NCBI GenBank assembly: GCA_903885565.1
Contig: CAISJI010000055.1
Span: 65,563 to 129,562 of the forward strand
Length of the DNA: 64,000 bases
DNA from: an uncultured Planctomycetaceae bacterium
GTDB taxonomy: Bacteria; Planctomycetota; Planctomycetia; Pirellulales; UBA1268
Reading direction: 5' to 3'
This document shows, in pieces, positions 18,201-26,281 of this stretch. Each line of letters starts with the position of its first letter. The first letter of the stretch is position 1. The notes under the pieces are model-generated. The model was not told the DNA's origin. It worked only from the letters and a program-made list of their open reading frames with translations, and made no database searches. The position numbers and the translations under genes were made by a program.

Positions 18201-18797
18201 TCCCGGATCGCCGTATTGGAAGCGCTCCTGCGACTCCGCCAGACTGCCTGCCACCCCGGATTGGTCGATCCCGCCCTGTTGAATGAACCGGGGGCGAAGC
18301 TCGAGACGCTCCTCGAGCAGCTTGGGGAGGTCCTCGATGAAGGGCACAAGGTTCTCGTCTTTAGCCAGTTCACCAGTTTCCTGGCCATCCTGCGCAAGCA
18401 GCTCGAGACGCGGGGGATTGCCTACGAATATCTCGACGGCAAGACGACCGATCGGCAGGCACGCGTCGCCCATTTCCAGGAGGATCCCGACTGCCGGTTG
18501 TTCCTCGTGAGCCTCAAAGCTGGAGGCCAGGGTCTCAATCTGACCGCCGCCGACTATATTTACATTCTCGATCCCTGGTGGAATCCAGCGGTTGAGGCAC
18601 AGGCGGTCGATCGTGCCCATCGCATCGGCCAGACGAGGCGGGTGTTCGCCTACCGGCTCATCGCCCGCGATACCGTCGAGGAGAAAATCCTCGCCTTGCA
18701 GGATCGGAAACGCGATCTGGCGGAGTCGATCGTGCGGGCAGACGACAACATGATCTCCACGCTGACCGCCGAGGATGTCGAGCTGCTGCTCTCGTAA
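15228..18797 (+). CDS. SNF2-family DNA-dependent ATPase/helicase
   Basis: 1189 residues from ATG at 15228 (MTSLEKRLFHLFDP); in-frame alternatives are ATG 15192 and GTG 15156. The N-terminal 110 residues resemble a degenerate SWIM zinc domain (C residues in QCDSQ and QPCTVL). An acidic linker (about 125-150) and a long, poorly conserved region follow. The motor begins near residue 720: LADDMGLGKTIQVLAM (Walker A, about 752), LVLTTYGTL, VLDEAQSIKN (DEAQ box, about 855), LTGTPVENH and FLLRRTKSQV. The C-lobe has VFSQFTSFL, YEYLDGKT, GGQGLNLTAAD and DRAHRIGQTR, a canonical SNF2 set. Such bacterial proteins (RapA/HepA-like) remodel protein-DNA or RNA polymerase complexes. The target here is unknown. 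Confidence 0.92.
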   Translation: MTSLEKRLFHLFDPADILAARQLTGVRVTCPRVGHVHAIVEAGGAEPNDVVLELSAGRRGGMTLEVQCDSQRGRAGQPCTVLAAVFLEVDRRGLFSGVQENTPIVLSIIAAEASEEVDAEDEDLLDSEDGEAEGDAEPATVAGISGPTATPASPATTAGQRPVSTRQPAWALDLEERRRLVEPALRTRALAISDARRSAGSLVFMLDVGASTHAHAAVLIPCRMQLDVAGNTTGRPRPVAISLGAGADSEAEQLDTQERLLVAQLVGTVAVSETGTTDGLDRRSISRIAVSPQAAPTQLAMLCETGRLIVQPEPRRNPENIVSLTWDGGRPWEFALVLEPDDLVSTRAETLRELNDGEEKPLPRPGKATLRGMLVRGSERRDLRDPRAILRSGLVVFADRLARLSTGDTAGSPCTNGWLEQFERRGPIELAGSQTDGLIERLAGLADVPRLLLPAWTGWRIESGAPRPKLVLDDSRAAVSSDDEDDPQGGGRAAKRRAAPRVQLAGRIWFDYGGMQVEADNPAGGTADPARRIFVRRDRMAERDALSLLPRYGASIPRTGEPGSEPVTHHVEIPRARLDASVSQLAAAGWAVEVSGRRYRPAGSVAWNVTSGIDWFELSGTVDFGGVSAEMPALLEALAKGATSVELSDGSLGILPEGFAAQLEPMVALAQKHDGRLRYGRIQVALLDALLAGQPQSHVDEAFEKIRAELSRGERPEAENEPEGFQGTLRHYQREGLGWLSFLERMGLGGCLADDMGLGKTIQVLAMLIRRKREVRDTGVQHRPTLVIVPKSLVFNWMEEAKKFGPELRVLNHTGNQRTGASESLSDFDLVLTTYGTLRRDVLQHREIEFDYIVLDEAQSIKNAGSQAAKACRLLRARHRLALTGTPVENHIGELWSIFEFLNPGQLGSATRLKRFLAGGRAGSAAEVVARAVRPFLLRRTKSQVLSDLPEKTEQTLFCELGETQRKAYDELREHYRLELSGRIGRMGIGRSRIAVLEALLRLRQTACHPGLVDPALLNEPGAKLETLLEQLGEVLDEGHKVLVFSQFTSFLAILRKQLETRGIAYEYLDGKTTDRQARVAHFQEDPDCRLFLVSLKAGGQGLNLTAADYIYILDPWWNPAVEAQAVDRAHRIGQTRRVFAYRLIARDTVEEKILALQDRKRDLAESIVRADDNMISTLTAEDVELLLS

Positions 18798-18866
18798 CTC
18801 GACTGCCTCATCGAAATCTAACGTTCCGTATGCTTCCTGCGGCGCGGCCCAGGGGAATAGACTGCT

Positions 18867-18987
18867 GGCTGGCTGTGGAAAAAGCCTTCCATGGCCTTTT
18901 TCCACGAAGTCGCCCGGTGAAAAAGCCGAGGTTTTCCACGGTCGACGGGCATCGCATCCAGCGATGCCGCACTTTATCCACAGTCTC
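18867..18987 (+). repeat. Dispersed hairpin-rich intergenic repeat, copy 1
   Basis: A 120-base element in the 269-base gap before the response-regulator gene. It matches the reverse complement of 35231-35355 at roughly 85% identity by eye. It contains three successive inverted repeats: GTGGAAAAAG/CTTTTTCCAC, a central GTCG...CGAC stem, and GCATCGCATCC/GCGATG. There is no open reading frame of note. Because it lies upstream of the phoB-like gene, its hairpins could sit in that gene's leader. Confidence 0.8.
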
Positions 18988-19066
18988 CAAGGCGAGAGTC
19001 TCATTTCTCGGAGCGCATGCCTTGTTCCATTCCAGTGCCGCCATGCCCTTGAATCCCGGGGCCATC

Positions 19067-19795
19067 ATGAAGCAGCCGCTGCAGAAATCAAAGCTTGGTG
19101 ACGCCTCGGTGCCCTATCAGGTGCTTGTCGTTGACGACGAGGAAGACCTGCTGGAGCTGGTTCGATACAACCTGTCACGCGACGGCTACAAAGTGACCTG
19201 CGTGGCCACGGGCGAGGAGGCTTTCCGGTCGGCCCGCAAGCAGACTCCCGACCTGATCGTGCTCGATTTGATGCTGCCCGGCGTCGATGGGCTGGAGGTC
19301 TGCCGGCGGCTCAAGAGCGAGCCGAAGACCCGCGACATCCCCATCATCATGCTGACTGCAAAAAGTGAGGAAAGCGACATGGTGGCAGGCCTCGAGCGGG
19401 GGGCGGACGACTACATCACAAAACCCTTCAGCCCCCGCGTTCTCTCCGCACGGGTCAAGGCGCTGCTGCGGCGGAGGGAAGTGGAACGGCACGCCGAAAT
19501 CGAGAACACGATCGACGTGCACGAATTATCGATCCATCCCGGCAGGCATGAAGTAACGCTCGCCGGAGCCCCCCTTGAACTCACCTACACTGAGTTTGCC
19601 CTTCTGCAATTTCTGGCAAAACGGCCGGGGTGGGCCTATACAAGAGCCCAGATAGTCGACGCGGTGAAGGGGGAAGATTATCCTGTCACGGAGCGCTCGG
19701 TGGACGTTCAGGTCGCCGGCCTGCGCAAGAAGCTCGGCGATTTCGGTTTGTATATTGAAACGGTGCGCGGCGTGGGATACCGATTCCGACCCTAG
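19067..19795 (+). CDS. Two-component response regulator, OmpR/PhoB family
   Basis: 242 residues from ATG at 19067; an in-frame ATG at 19043 would add 8. The receiver domain (about residues 18-135) starts VLVVDDEEDLLELV with the acidic pocket, has the phospho-acceptor Asp in VLDLMLPGVDG, the Thr in IMLTAKSEE and the Lys in ITKPFSPR. A winged-helix Trans_reg_C domain follows (YTEFALLQFLAKRPG, ERSVDVQVAGLRKKLG, VRGVGYRFRP). The closest match in style is PhoB, the activator of the phosphate-starvation regulon. The cognate kinase gene starts 50 bases downstream. The stimulus is inferred only from this resemblance. Confidence 0.9.
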   Translation: MKQPLQKSKLGDASVPYQVLVVDDEEDLLELVRYNLSRDGYKVTCVATGEEAFRSARKQTPDLIVLDLMLPGVDGLEVCRRLKSEPKTRDIPIIMLTAKSEESDMVAGLERGADDYITKPFSPRVLSARVKALLRRREVERHAEIENTIDVHELSIHPGRHEVTLAGAPLELTYTEFALLQFLAKRPGWAYTRAQIVDAVKGEDYPVTERSVDVQVAGLRKKLGDFGLYIETVRGVGYRFRP

Positions 19796-19845
19796 TCGCT
19801 CTGCCCGAAAACCCTTGATCCAGCCGTCACAGTCAGCATTTTTTT

Positions 19846-21666
19846 ATGCCCAGACCCCGGTACAGCTGGCATCTCTTCGCCGGCTGGTGCGCTCTGGTTT
19901 CCCTCGTGCTCGGCGCATGCTATTGGCTCGCCTCAGTGGAACTTGCCCGACTGGCTGACCAAGCGCAGGTTCGCCGGATGCGCGAGGTGGCAACCGGGCT
20001 GGCATCGGCAGCGAAAACGGCTGCCGAACCTGTGAACCCCAGCGCCTTCGTCGCTGCCGCCACGCAGGTGGAACGCACCTGCCGATTCGGTTGCTTTCTC
20101 CTCGACCCTCAGGGAACCGTGCTCGCCTCGGTAGAAAACCCTGACGGCCCCCGCCCCGGCATGGAGGGCGGCGGCGATTCGCTTCTGACCGCCAAGGGCT
20201 TCGCCGCAGGGGGTGGATCAGCCACCATCTCCAGCCGCTATGAAGCCGCCACCGGGAGACGCTTGGTCTCGCTCGTCGAGCCGATCGGACCGACCAACGC
20301 CCCCGAGGCTCTTGTGCAGGTGGTGGCCGACACCAGCGCGGCCGACGGTGAATTAGCCGGGGCGCTGCGCCGCATGCTGCTGGGCTATCTGGCCCTCGGC
20401 GGAGTGGCTCTGGCCGCCGGATATCTGCTCGCCAACCGGGCCGCGCGCCCCGTACAGGAACTCGCCGAAGCCGCGCTCCTCCTGGCGGGAGGAGAGGTAG
20501 ACGCCCCAATCCCCACCTCGGAGCCTGCGGAACTCGCCAGCCTGGCCAGCGCGATCTCCACGCTGCGGGAGCAGTTGGTCGAGCGCGGTCTGACGATCGG
20601 CCGCCAGGGGTCGCAGCAGGAAGCTGTCCTGGGCAGCATGATCGAAGGAGTGTTGGCGATTGACGCCCGTCAGCGCATTGTGAGTATCAATCGTGCCGCA
20701 GCAGATCTCCTGGGGGCCGATGCCGCCGCCGTTGTCCGTCGGCCGCTGCAGGAGGTGGTGAGGAACGCCGATCTGAGGCGATTTGCCCTGCTGGCCATCG
20801 ATTGTCGCGAGCCTGTCGAAGACAACCTGCTTCTGCGTGGCATCCGCGATCGCACCATCCGCGTCCGCGGCACCGCCCTGCGCGATGAATCGGGCGAGGG
20901 TGGGGCCGTGATCGTGCTCAACGACGTCACCGATATCCACCATCTGGAAAATGTGCGCCGCGATTTTGTCGCGAATGTATCGCATGAACTGCGTACCCCG
21001 ATCGCCTCGATCAAGGGCTTTTTGGAAACGCTCCTCGATGGCGCGGCGGAAGATCCGGCAGACAATCGCCGATTCCTGGAGATTGTGGCCAAACAGGCCG
21101 ACCGCCTCGGGGCGATCATCGAAGACCTTCTGGCCCTGTCGCGGATCGAGCAGAAGGAAGGCACGGGCGATCTGCCGCTGGAGCCGGCGCTGGTGTCTGA
21201 TGTGCTCGCGGCCGTCGAGAGCGACTGCCAGCCCCGGGCCGCCGACCGCGCGATCACCTTGCTGGTGACATGTGATCCAGAGTTGGAGGCCGACCTCAAC
21301 GCCCCGCTGCTGGAACAGGCGCTGATCAATCTGGTCGACAACGCCATCAAATACAGCGAACCAAGCCGCACGATCTGGATGTCGGCGACACTGGAAACGC
21401 CCCCTCTGGCCCCCACGTGTCTCCTGTTCACCGTCCGCGACGAGGGGTGTGGGATTGAAACGGAACATCTCCCCCGGTTGTTTGAACGGTTCTATCGGGT
21501 GGATAAGGGGCGCAGCCGCAAGCTGGGGGGAACCGGGCTGGGGTTGTCGATCGTGAAGCACATCGTTCAGGCCCATGGCGGCACCGTGGCGGTGGAGAGC
21601 CAGCCGGGGGTGGGCAGCACGTTCCAGATTCGCCTCCCCGTGGACGGCAGCCGCAGCGGGGCCTAG
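19846..21666 (+). CDS. Sensor histidine kinase, PhoR-like
   Basis: 606 residues. A first membrane segment (about 8-28) and a second (about 180-202, [21 protein letters not shown]) bracket a roughly 150-residue periplasmic sensor domain. A HAMP linker (ARPVQELAEAALLLAGGEVDAP) and a PAS domain (about 260-365; LGSMIEGVLAIDARQRIVSIN) follow. HisKA has the phospho-accepting His in FVANVSHELRTPIASIKGFL. The ATPase domain has NLVDNAIKYS (N box), RDEGCGIETEHL (G1), FERFYRVDKGRSRKLGGTGL and GLSIVKHIVQAHGG. The order matches PhoR. Together with the upstream regulator it forms a complete two-component system. Confidence 0.92.
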   Translation: MPRPRYSWHLFAGWCALVSLVLGACYWLASVELARLADQAQVRRMREVATGLASAAKTAAEPVNPSAFVAAATQVERTCRFGCFLLDPQGTVLASVENPDGPRPGMEGGGDSLLTAKGFAAGGGSATISSRYEAATGRRLVSLVEPIGPTNAPEALVQVVADTSAADGELAGALRRMLLGYLALGGVALAAGYLLANRAARPVQELAEAALLLAGGEVDAPIPTSEPAELASLASAISTLREQLVERGLTIGRQGSQQEAVLGSMIEGVLAIDARQRIVSINRAAADLLGADAAAVVRRPLQEVVRNADLRRFALLAIDCREPVEDNLLLRGIRDRTIRVRGTALRDESGEGGAVIVLNDVTDIHHLENVRRDFVANVSHELRTPIASIKGFLETLLDGAAEDPADNRRFLEIVAKQADRLGAIIEDLLALSRIEQKEGTGDLPLEPALVSDVLAAVESDCQPRAADRAITLLVTCDPELEADLNAPLLEQALINLVDNAIKYSEPSRTIWMSATLETPPLAPTCLLFTVRDEGCGIETEHLPRLFERFYRVDKGRSRKLGGTGLGLSIVKHIVQAHGGTVAVESQPGVGSTFQIRLPVDGSRSGA

Positions 21667-21680
21667 CCGGCCCCGATCGC

Positions 21681-22445
21681 TCAGGCAGTCGGTCGGCCGG
21701 CGAAGGCTGGCAGAGCCTCGTGCGCCTTGAGACAGACCCCGTTCACCTCCGGGTGTTCCAGCAGCCACACCACCCGCTGCACAACCTCCGGGATCTGGCT
21801 GGCGCGTGTTGCTAAAGCCTCTGCCGCCCCGTGACCGGCAGTCGCTCCGTGGCTGTGCAACACACCATTGACCCGCACTCTCTTGTGGAGGGCGGCTAAC
21901 TCTGTCGCCAGGCAACCAACCAGCGCTGGAATCGAACTGCGGCCGATCATGGCCGCAGTGCTGCCGGAAGTGAACGGCGGACGGCACTCCTCCCCCAGGG
22001 CCACGATATTCCCTCCGTCAGCCTGGCGCACCATGAAAGCGCCAGCCTCCTGAGCCGTGACAAACGTGCCCACGCAATTCACCTCAAAGTGTACGCGCAG
22101 ATCCTCGGCAGTGAGGTCTGCCCAGGCGCTCGAGCGCCTGAGCCCCACGCAACTCACCAGCGCATCGATCCGACCAAAATGGTCTGCCACGCGCTGCACC
22201 ATCGCCCGCACCGGGCCCTCCTCACGCATATTGGCCGTGACCGCCAGACTTTCAATGCCGCTGACCGTGAGGGCCTCGGCCATGGCTCGCGCCTCACGCA
22301 GTGAAGCATGGGCATGAATGGCAATTGAATACCCGCGGTCCGCCAGGGCACGCACCACCGCCGCACCACTGCCGCGGCCGCCGCCGGTCACCAACGCCAC
22401 GCGTCGCGACTCGACTGCCTCACTCACAATGGCAGGCTGCGTCAC
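21681..22445 (-). CDS. Short-chain dehydrogenase/reductase-like protein with altered active site
   Basis: 254 residues with a Rossmann fold: ALVTGGGRGSGAAVVRALADRG is the TGxxxGxG cofactor motif, and VSCVGLRRSSAWADLTAEDL plus FEVNCVGTFVTAQEAGAF follow the SDR plan. Where active SDRs have YxxxK, aligning LATELA and RVRVNGV places Ala and Arg (AMIGR) at the Tyr and Lys positions. Oxidoreductase activity is therefore doubtful. It may be a regulatory or binding SDR homologue, or a divergent enzyme. The stop-start arrangement with the upstream LOG-like gene overlaps by four bases (ATGA), so the two are co-translated. Convergent with the PhoR-like gene. Confidence 0.8.
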   Translation of the reverse strand: MTQPAIVSEAVESRRVALVTGGGRGSGAAVVRALADRGYSIAIHAHASLREARAMAEALTVSGIESLAVTANMREEGPVRAMVQRVADHFGRIDALVSCVGLRRSSAWADLTAEDLRVHFEVNCVGTFVTAQEAGAFMVRQADGGNIVALGEECRPPFTSGSTAAMIGRSSIPALVGCLATELAALHKRVRVNGVLHSHGATAGHGAAEALATRASQIPEVVQRVVWLLEHPEVNGVCLKAHEALPAFAGRPTA

Positions 22446-23365
22446 GCCGGCGCACCCCCGCCGGGCGTGTGGAAGTCGACGATCTTCTGCCAGGCTTCCT
22501 GAGGCGTTTCGGCCCAGGAAAAGAGTTTCAGGTGATCGTCAGCGATCACCCCCTCGTCTGCCATCTGCTGAAAATCGATCACCTTCGACCAATACTCCCG
22601 GCCGAAGAGGATGATCGGCACTGGCTGCATGCGGTGGGTTTGACGCAGGGTGAGCGTTTCGAACATCTCGTCGAGCGTGCCGAATCCGCCCGGGAAGAGC
22701 ACAACGGCAGCGGCGCGGAGAATGAAGTGGAACTTTCTCAGGGCAAAATATTTGAACTGAAAACAGAGATCGGGCGTGATGAAGGGGTTGGGCTGCTGCT
22801 CGGAAGGGAGCTTGATGTTGAGTCCGATCGACTGGCAGCCAACGTCAAATGCCCCCCGGTTTGCCGCCTCCATGATGCCCGGTCCGCCGCCGGTGACGAT
22901 GCAGAAGTCGCGCCGATCGTCGCACTGGTTGTCGATCGAGACCAACCGGGAAAACTCTCGCGCCGCGTCGTAATAGCGGCTGCGTTTGAGCAACCGTTCG
23001 CTCCGGACTACCTCGCGGGCCCGCAGGGGATCGGTGGGAACCGCCGCCGCATGGCGACGGGCCTCCGACAGACGGCGTTCCGCAGCCCCCCTCTCCACGA
23101 TCTGGGTTCCCCCAAACACAATCACCGTTGAAGTGATCTTGTGTGCCTGAAACGCCAACTCCGGTTTGTGCAATTCCAGAAGCATGCGCACCCCGCGCAA
23201 CTCCGGCTTGTCGAGCAGGGAGCGATCGTCCTGAGCCAGGCAGTAGCTGGGAGAGCGCAGAATCTGCTCCATGTTCTCCGCCACCAGCGCGACCTCATCG
23301 CCGAGGATGGTGTCGGGCAGGATGCTGCAGACCTTGGGAGGCAGTTCCTTCGGTTTTTTGGGCAT
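22442..23365 (-). CDS. TIGR00730/LOG-family Rossmann-fold protein
   Basis: 307 residues. Motifs: CIVTGGGPGIMEAANRGAF, the nucleotide-binding GGGPG loop, and VVLFPGGFGTLDEMFETLT, the PGGFGT-xx-E signature of the LOG (lysine decarboxylase-like) superfamily. Small members cleave cytokinin riboside monophosphates or other nucleotide monophosphates to base plus ribose-5-phosphate. This longer form has about 100 extra N-terminal residues, including ITSTVIVFGGTQI. Its substrate is unknown, and nucleotide salvage (PpnN-like) is one option. It overlaps the SDR-like gene by four bases, and the beta-CASP gene begins further upstream on the same strand. Confidence 0.85.
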   Translation of the reverse strand: MPKKPKELPPKVCSILPDTILGDEVALVAENMEQILRSPSYCLAQDDRSLLDKPELRGVRMLLELHKPELAFQAHKITSTVIVFGGTQIVERGAAERRLSEARRHAAAVPTDPLRAREVVRSERLLKRSRYYDAAREFSRLVSIDNQCDDRRDFCIVTGGGPGIMEAANRGAFDVGCQSIGLNIKLPSEQQPNPFITPDLCFQFKYFALRKFHFILRAAAVVLFPGGFGTLDEMFETLTLRQTHRMQPVPIILFGREYWSKVIDFQQMADEGVIADDHLKLFSWAETPQEAWQKIVDFHTPGGGAPA

Positions 23366-23385
23366 AGGTGGGGGGTCCGGGAAGA

Positions 23386-24777
23386 TCAGGAGGAAAGATC
23401 AAAGCCATCGCCAATGGCGGGAACCGTCGATTCCCAGCCAAAAGCCTGGTGCAGTTGTTCGGCCATGGCGCGGGCGGCGGGGGGTTCACCATGCACTAAA
23501 AATGTCTGCTTTGGTTTTGGCATGCCAGAGAGCCAGCGACAGAGTTCCGGGCCGTCGGCATGCCCGGAGAGGGCGTCCACCTTCTTGATGACGGCCCGCA
23601 CCGGGATGTCGCGGCCGTGAATCCTCAGAAACTTGGCGCCATCGATCAGGGTTCGCCCTCGCGTGCCGATCGCCTGAAAACCGGCGACGAGCACGGTGGT
23701 GCGCGGATCGGGGAGTCGCCTGGCAAGATGGTGGAGGATCCGTCCGCCATTCATCATGCCGCTGGAGGCGATCACGATGCCCGGGCCGTCATACTCATTG
23801 ATCGCCTTCGATTCCTCAGCTGTTTTCGCCATTTTTACAAATGGTGAGGCAAGCGCATCGGCCACTCCCTCCATGCGGGCCTCGGTAAAATCATGCTCCT
23901 CCACATGCCGGCGGAACACCTCAGTCGCCTCCACTGCCATGGGAGAATCGACCCAGATCGGTGCCTCCGGAATCCGGCCCGCGGCCATCAGTGTTCGCAA
24001 CAGATAGACCAGTTGCTGACAGCGGCCGATCGCAAAGGAGGCCACGAGCATCAATCCACCGCGGGCGAAGGCCTGTTTGGTCGCCGCCTCAAGCTCATCG
24101 AGCGGCCGGCTGGTGGGATGATTGCGATCGCCATAGGTGCTCTCGCACACCAGATAATCGCACGGCGTGGGGGGAATCGGATCGTTGTAGAGCGGCGCGT
24201 CAAACCGCCCCACGTCGCCGGAAAAGAGAAGCCGGAGGGGCTCCGGCGAGGAACCGGAAAGTTCCATTTGGATAAAGGAACTGCCCAGCATATGCCCCGC
24301 ATCGTGAAACTTGCAGCGCATCCCCGCCACCGGCGCAAACCATTCCTCGCGGCGCACAGCGCGCACCTGCCGGAGCGTTCGCTCCACGTCGCGCTCGTCG
24401 TAGAGCGGCAGGGCAGGGCTGTGCTTGGAAAATCCTTTGCGGTTGGCGTATTTGGCATCCTCGTCCTGGCACTTGGCCGAATCGTAAAGCAACAGCCCCA
24501 GCAGATCGGAGGTGGCCGGGGAGGTGAGAATGTGACCCTTGAACCCTTCGCGGGTGAGCCGCGGCAGCCAGCCGGAGTGATCGATGTGGCCGTGGGTCAG
24601 CACCACCGCATCGATCGATGAGGCGGGCACGGGAAACCGGGCCCAATTACGCTCGCGCAATCCCTTCTCACCCTGGAACAATCCGCAATCGACGAGCACC
24701 CGTCGGCCATCATGCTCAAGCAGATGACGCGATCCCGATACCGTGCCAGCCGCTCCCAGAAACGTGATCCGCGCCAT
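23386..24777 (-). CDS. MBL-fold beta-CASP ribonuclease-like protein
   Basis: 463 residues from ATG at 24777 (MARITFLGAAGTVSGSRHLL). The metallo-beta-lactamase core shows LTHGHIDHSGWLP (HxHxDH zinc motif), DAGHMLGSSFI and LLFSGDVGRF. A beta-CASP insertion follows (YLVCESTYGDRNH, FAIGRCQQLVYLL), then IASSGMMNGGRILHH and the C-terminal RMMBL box with LSGHADGPELCRW and FLVHGEPPAARAM. This is the CPSF/YsnB-like architecture used for RNA processing. All zinc ligands appear intact, so a functional nuclease is likely. The RNA target cannot be deduced. Confidence 0.9.
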   Translation of the reverse strand: MARITFLGAAGTVSGSRHLLEHDGRRVLVDCGLFQGEKGLRERNWARFPVPASSIDAVVLTHGHIDHSGWLPRLTREGFKGHILTSPATSDLLGLLLYDSAKCQDEDAKYANRKGFSKHSPALPLYDERDVERTLRQVRAVRREEWFAPVAGMRCKFHDAGHMLGSSFIQMELSGSSPEPLRLLFSGDVGRFDAPLYNDPIPPTPCDYLVCESTYGDRNHPTSRPLDELEAATKQAFARGGLMLVASFAIGRCQQLVYLLRTLMAAGRIPEAPIWVDSPMAVEATEVFRRHVEEHDFTEARMEGVADALASPFVKMAKTAEESKAINEYDGPGIVIASSGMMNGGRILHHLARRLPDPRTTVLVAGFQAIGTRGRTLIDGAKFLRIHGRDIPVRAVIKKVDALSGHADGPELCRWLSGMPKPKQTFLVHGEPPAARAMAEQLHQAFGWESTVPAIGDGFDLSS

Positions 24778-24805
24778 TCTTGGCTCCGTTGCGTGTGGTG
24801 CCCGC

Positions 24806-25675
24806 TCATTCCCGCGGTGAGGGAAGCCCGTCCCCCGCCGACATAATAACCCCAGCAGCCTCGTTCCGGGCAGTTCCTGCCAGCATCGCCTCGCCGGGCT
24901 CAAGTTGCAGCGCTGTGAGTTGCCAGCCGGCCCCAGCGCCGTCAGCCTGCCGATCGGTGTAGAGCACCACTCCCATCCGCCCGTCGATCGGCCGCATATC
25001 CCCCGGCAGCCCCCATTCCGCCAGCCGATCGGCCAGCCGCTTCGCGCACGCCGCCCGCGGCAGGGGGAGGGCCCCCAGCCCTGCTTGGTTCACCACGACG
25101 ACGATTTGATTCACCCCCCGCAACTGCACCCCGACATCACACCAGATGACGGCCGATAGAAAGCCATAGCCGACCCGGGCCCCCACCTGCGCCCGCCTCG
25201 GCTGCAGGCAAACCCGCGGATCGCTCAGGCCAGAGGGGAGGAGCGTGGCATGGTTGCGGGGCAGGTCGAGCGCCAGCCAAGCGTTGATCTCCCCCTCCGA
25301 AATCAACGCCTCCCACGCGCCATCCTGCCGCATCGCGGCATGCAGCGACACCGCCTTCGTCATCATCCGTCCTGCCAACCGCTCCAGATCCGCGCCTGCT
25401 CCGTCCGATCCGTTCGCCACCCCAACGCCCCATCGGCCTCCGGTGCGCGATCCGTAGAAGGCTGGCTCCCAGAGCAATCCACTCGCCAGCAGCACCAGAC
25501 CGACCAGCACCAGCGCCGCTCCAGCCAGCAGAGGTTTTTTCCTCCCCATAGGTTTCCCCCCGACAGGTTTCCCCACAGGTTTCCCCGCAGGTTTCCCCGC
25601 AGGGTCCGGGCGGGAAGGACGCGGAAGGTTTGGCTGTTGCGGCATTCCAAGTCTCGCCACCGGCACGATCGACAT
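24806..25675 (-). CDS. Hypothetical membrane-anchored protein with GKP tandem repeats
   Basis: 289 residues. A Pro-rich cytoplasmic head holds tandem GKP(A/V) repeats (about residues 27-43), followed by a single membrane segment (KPLLAGAALVLVGLVLLASG, about 47-66). The remainder is a periplasmic domain with ALISEGEINAWLALDLPRNH, GYGFLSAVIWCDVGVQLR and LEPGEAMLAGTARNE. The pattern 'xSExEINAWLA' followed by 'LPrN' resembles uncharacterised planctomycete anchored proteins, but I cannot name a family. The start could lie at the internal Met in LGMPQQPN, 10 residues later. It lies 28 bases upstream of the beta-CASP gene and 60 bases downstream of csrA, on the same strand. Confidence 0.7.
   Translation of the reverse strand: MSIVPVARLGMPQQPNLPRPSRPDPAGKPAGKPVGKPVGGKPMGRKKPLLAGAALVLVGLVLLASGLLWEPAFYGSRTGGRWGVGVANGSDGAGADLERLAGRMMTKAVSLHAAMRQDGAWEALISEGEINAWLALDLPRNHATLLPSGLSDPRVCLQPRRAQVGARVGYGFLSAVIWCDVGVQLRGVNQIVVVVNQAGLGALPLPRAACAKRLADRLAEWGLPGDMRPIDGRMGVVLYTDRQADGAGAGWQLTALQLEPGEAMLAGTARNEAAGVIMSAGDGLPSPRE
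25549..25599 (-). repeat. 12-bp tandem repeat in a coding region
   Basis: Three consecutive 12-base units CAGGTTTCCCC(A/G) at 25564-25599, plus a diverged 15-base unit just before, encode GKP repeats on the minus strand. The near-perfect identity between units suggests recent slippage expansion. Confidence 0.8.
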
Positions 25676-25735
25676 ACAACGGGTTGAAGGGCATCCGTCC
25701 AGCCGACCGGCCGGTGGCAGTGAACCAAACGTCTG

Positions 25736-25987
25736 CTAGCCGGCGGCCTCCAGCAGATTTTGCAATTTCACAGCGGAAAGTGGCAATTCCGCTGTCAGCG
25801 TTCCCGCTCCTAATTCCAATGCGAAGGGCTCGGTTCGCTCGATCGGGAGTTCATCGCGGAGCACGCGGACATGCGCCGGAGCCTCGATGCCAATGCGCAC
25901 CCTGTCGCCACTGACACGCACCACGGTCACCACCACGGAATCGCCGACCCGAATCCGTTCGTTCTGTTTGCGGGAGAGCACAAGCAT
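25736..25987 (-). CDS. csrA: Carbon storage regulator CsrA
   Basis: 83 residues from ATG at 25987 (MLVLSRKQNERIRVGD), a textbook CsrA N-terminus. CsrA is a small dimeric RNA-binding protein that recognises GGA motifs in mRNA leaders and controls translation and mRNA stability. The core (IRVGDSVVVTVVRVSGDRVRIGIEAPAHVRVLRDEL) is complete. The C-terminal tail is about 20 residues longer than the 61-residue E. coli protein, as in many deep-branching bacteria. A good Shine-Dalgarno GGAGG lies eight bases before the start. In ACGGAGG this overlaps a plausible CsrA site, so autoregulation is possible. A strong promoter lies just upstream. Confidence 0.95.
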   Translation of the reverse strand: MLVLSRKQNERIRVGDSVVVTVVRVSGDRVRIGIEAPAHVRVLRDELPIERTEPFALELGAGTLTAELPLSAVKLQNLLEAAG

Positions 25988-26025
25988 GAACAGCCTCCGT
26001 TCTGGAAGAAAAGTGAAGATGAATT

Positions 26026-26055
26026 GTTGTAACTGGCATACTGTACGCCTGTCAA
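26026..26055 (-). promoter_or_regulatory. Sigma-70-type promoter of csrA
   Basis: On the minus strand a consensus -35 box TTGACA (26050-26055) is followed after 18 bases by TACAAC (26026-26031). Transcription would start near 26018 and give a leader of about 30 bases before the csrA ATG, including the GGAGG site at 25994-25998. The rest of the 294-base gap up to 26281 shows no gene. Confidence 0.6.
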
Positions 26056-26281
26056 CCTGCGTCCGCACTGAGCGGCGGCCACGTCCCCAGCGTTCTCGAG
26101 CGGGGACACCTGGCTGTCTGGGCGAGCTATGCGACAAGGGTAATATCGTCCGATCGCGCAGACTTTCTTGGGTCGCGCCGAGACAATGCCAGTGAAACGC
26201 TTTGTAGCGAACCGACACGATATGCCGGAGGGGGATGGCTGGCCCGATCGGAGACAGCTCGCGGTGCCGGGCTGCGGCTCT

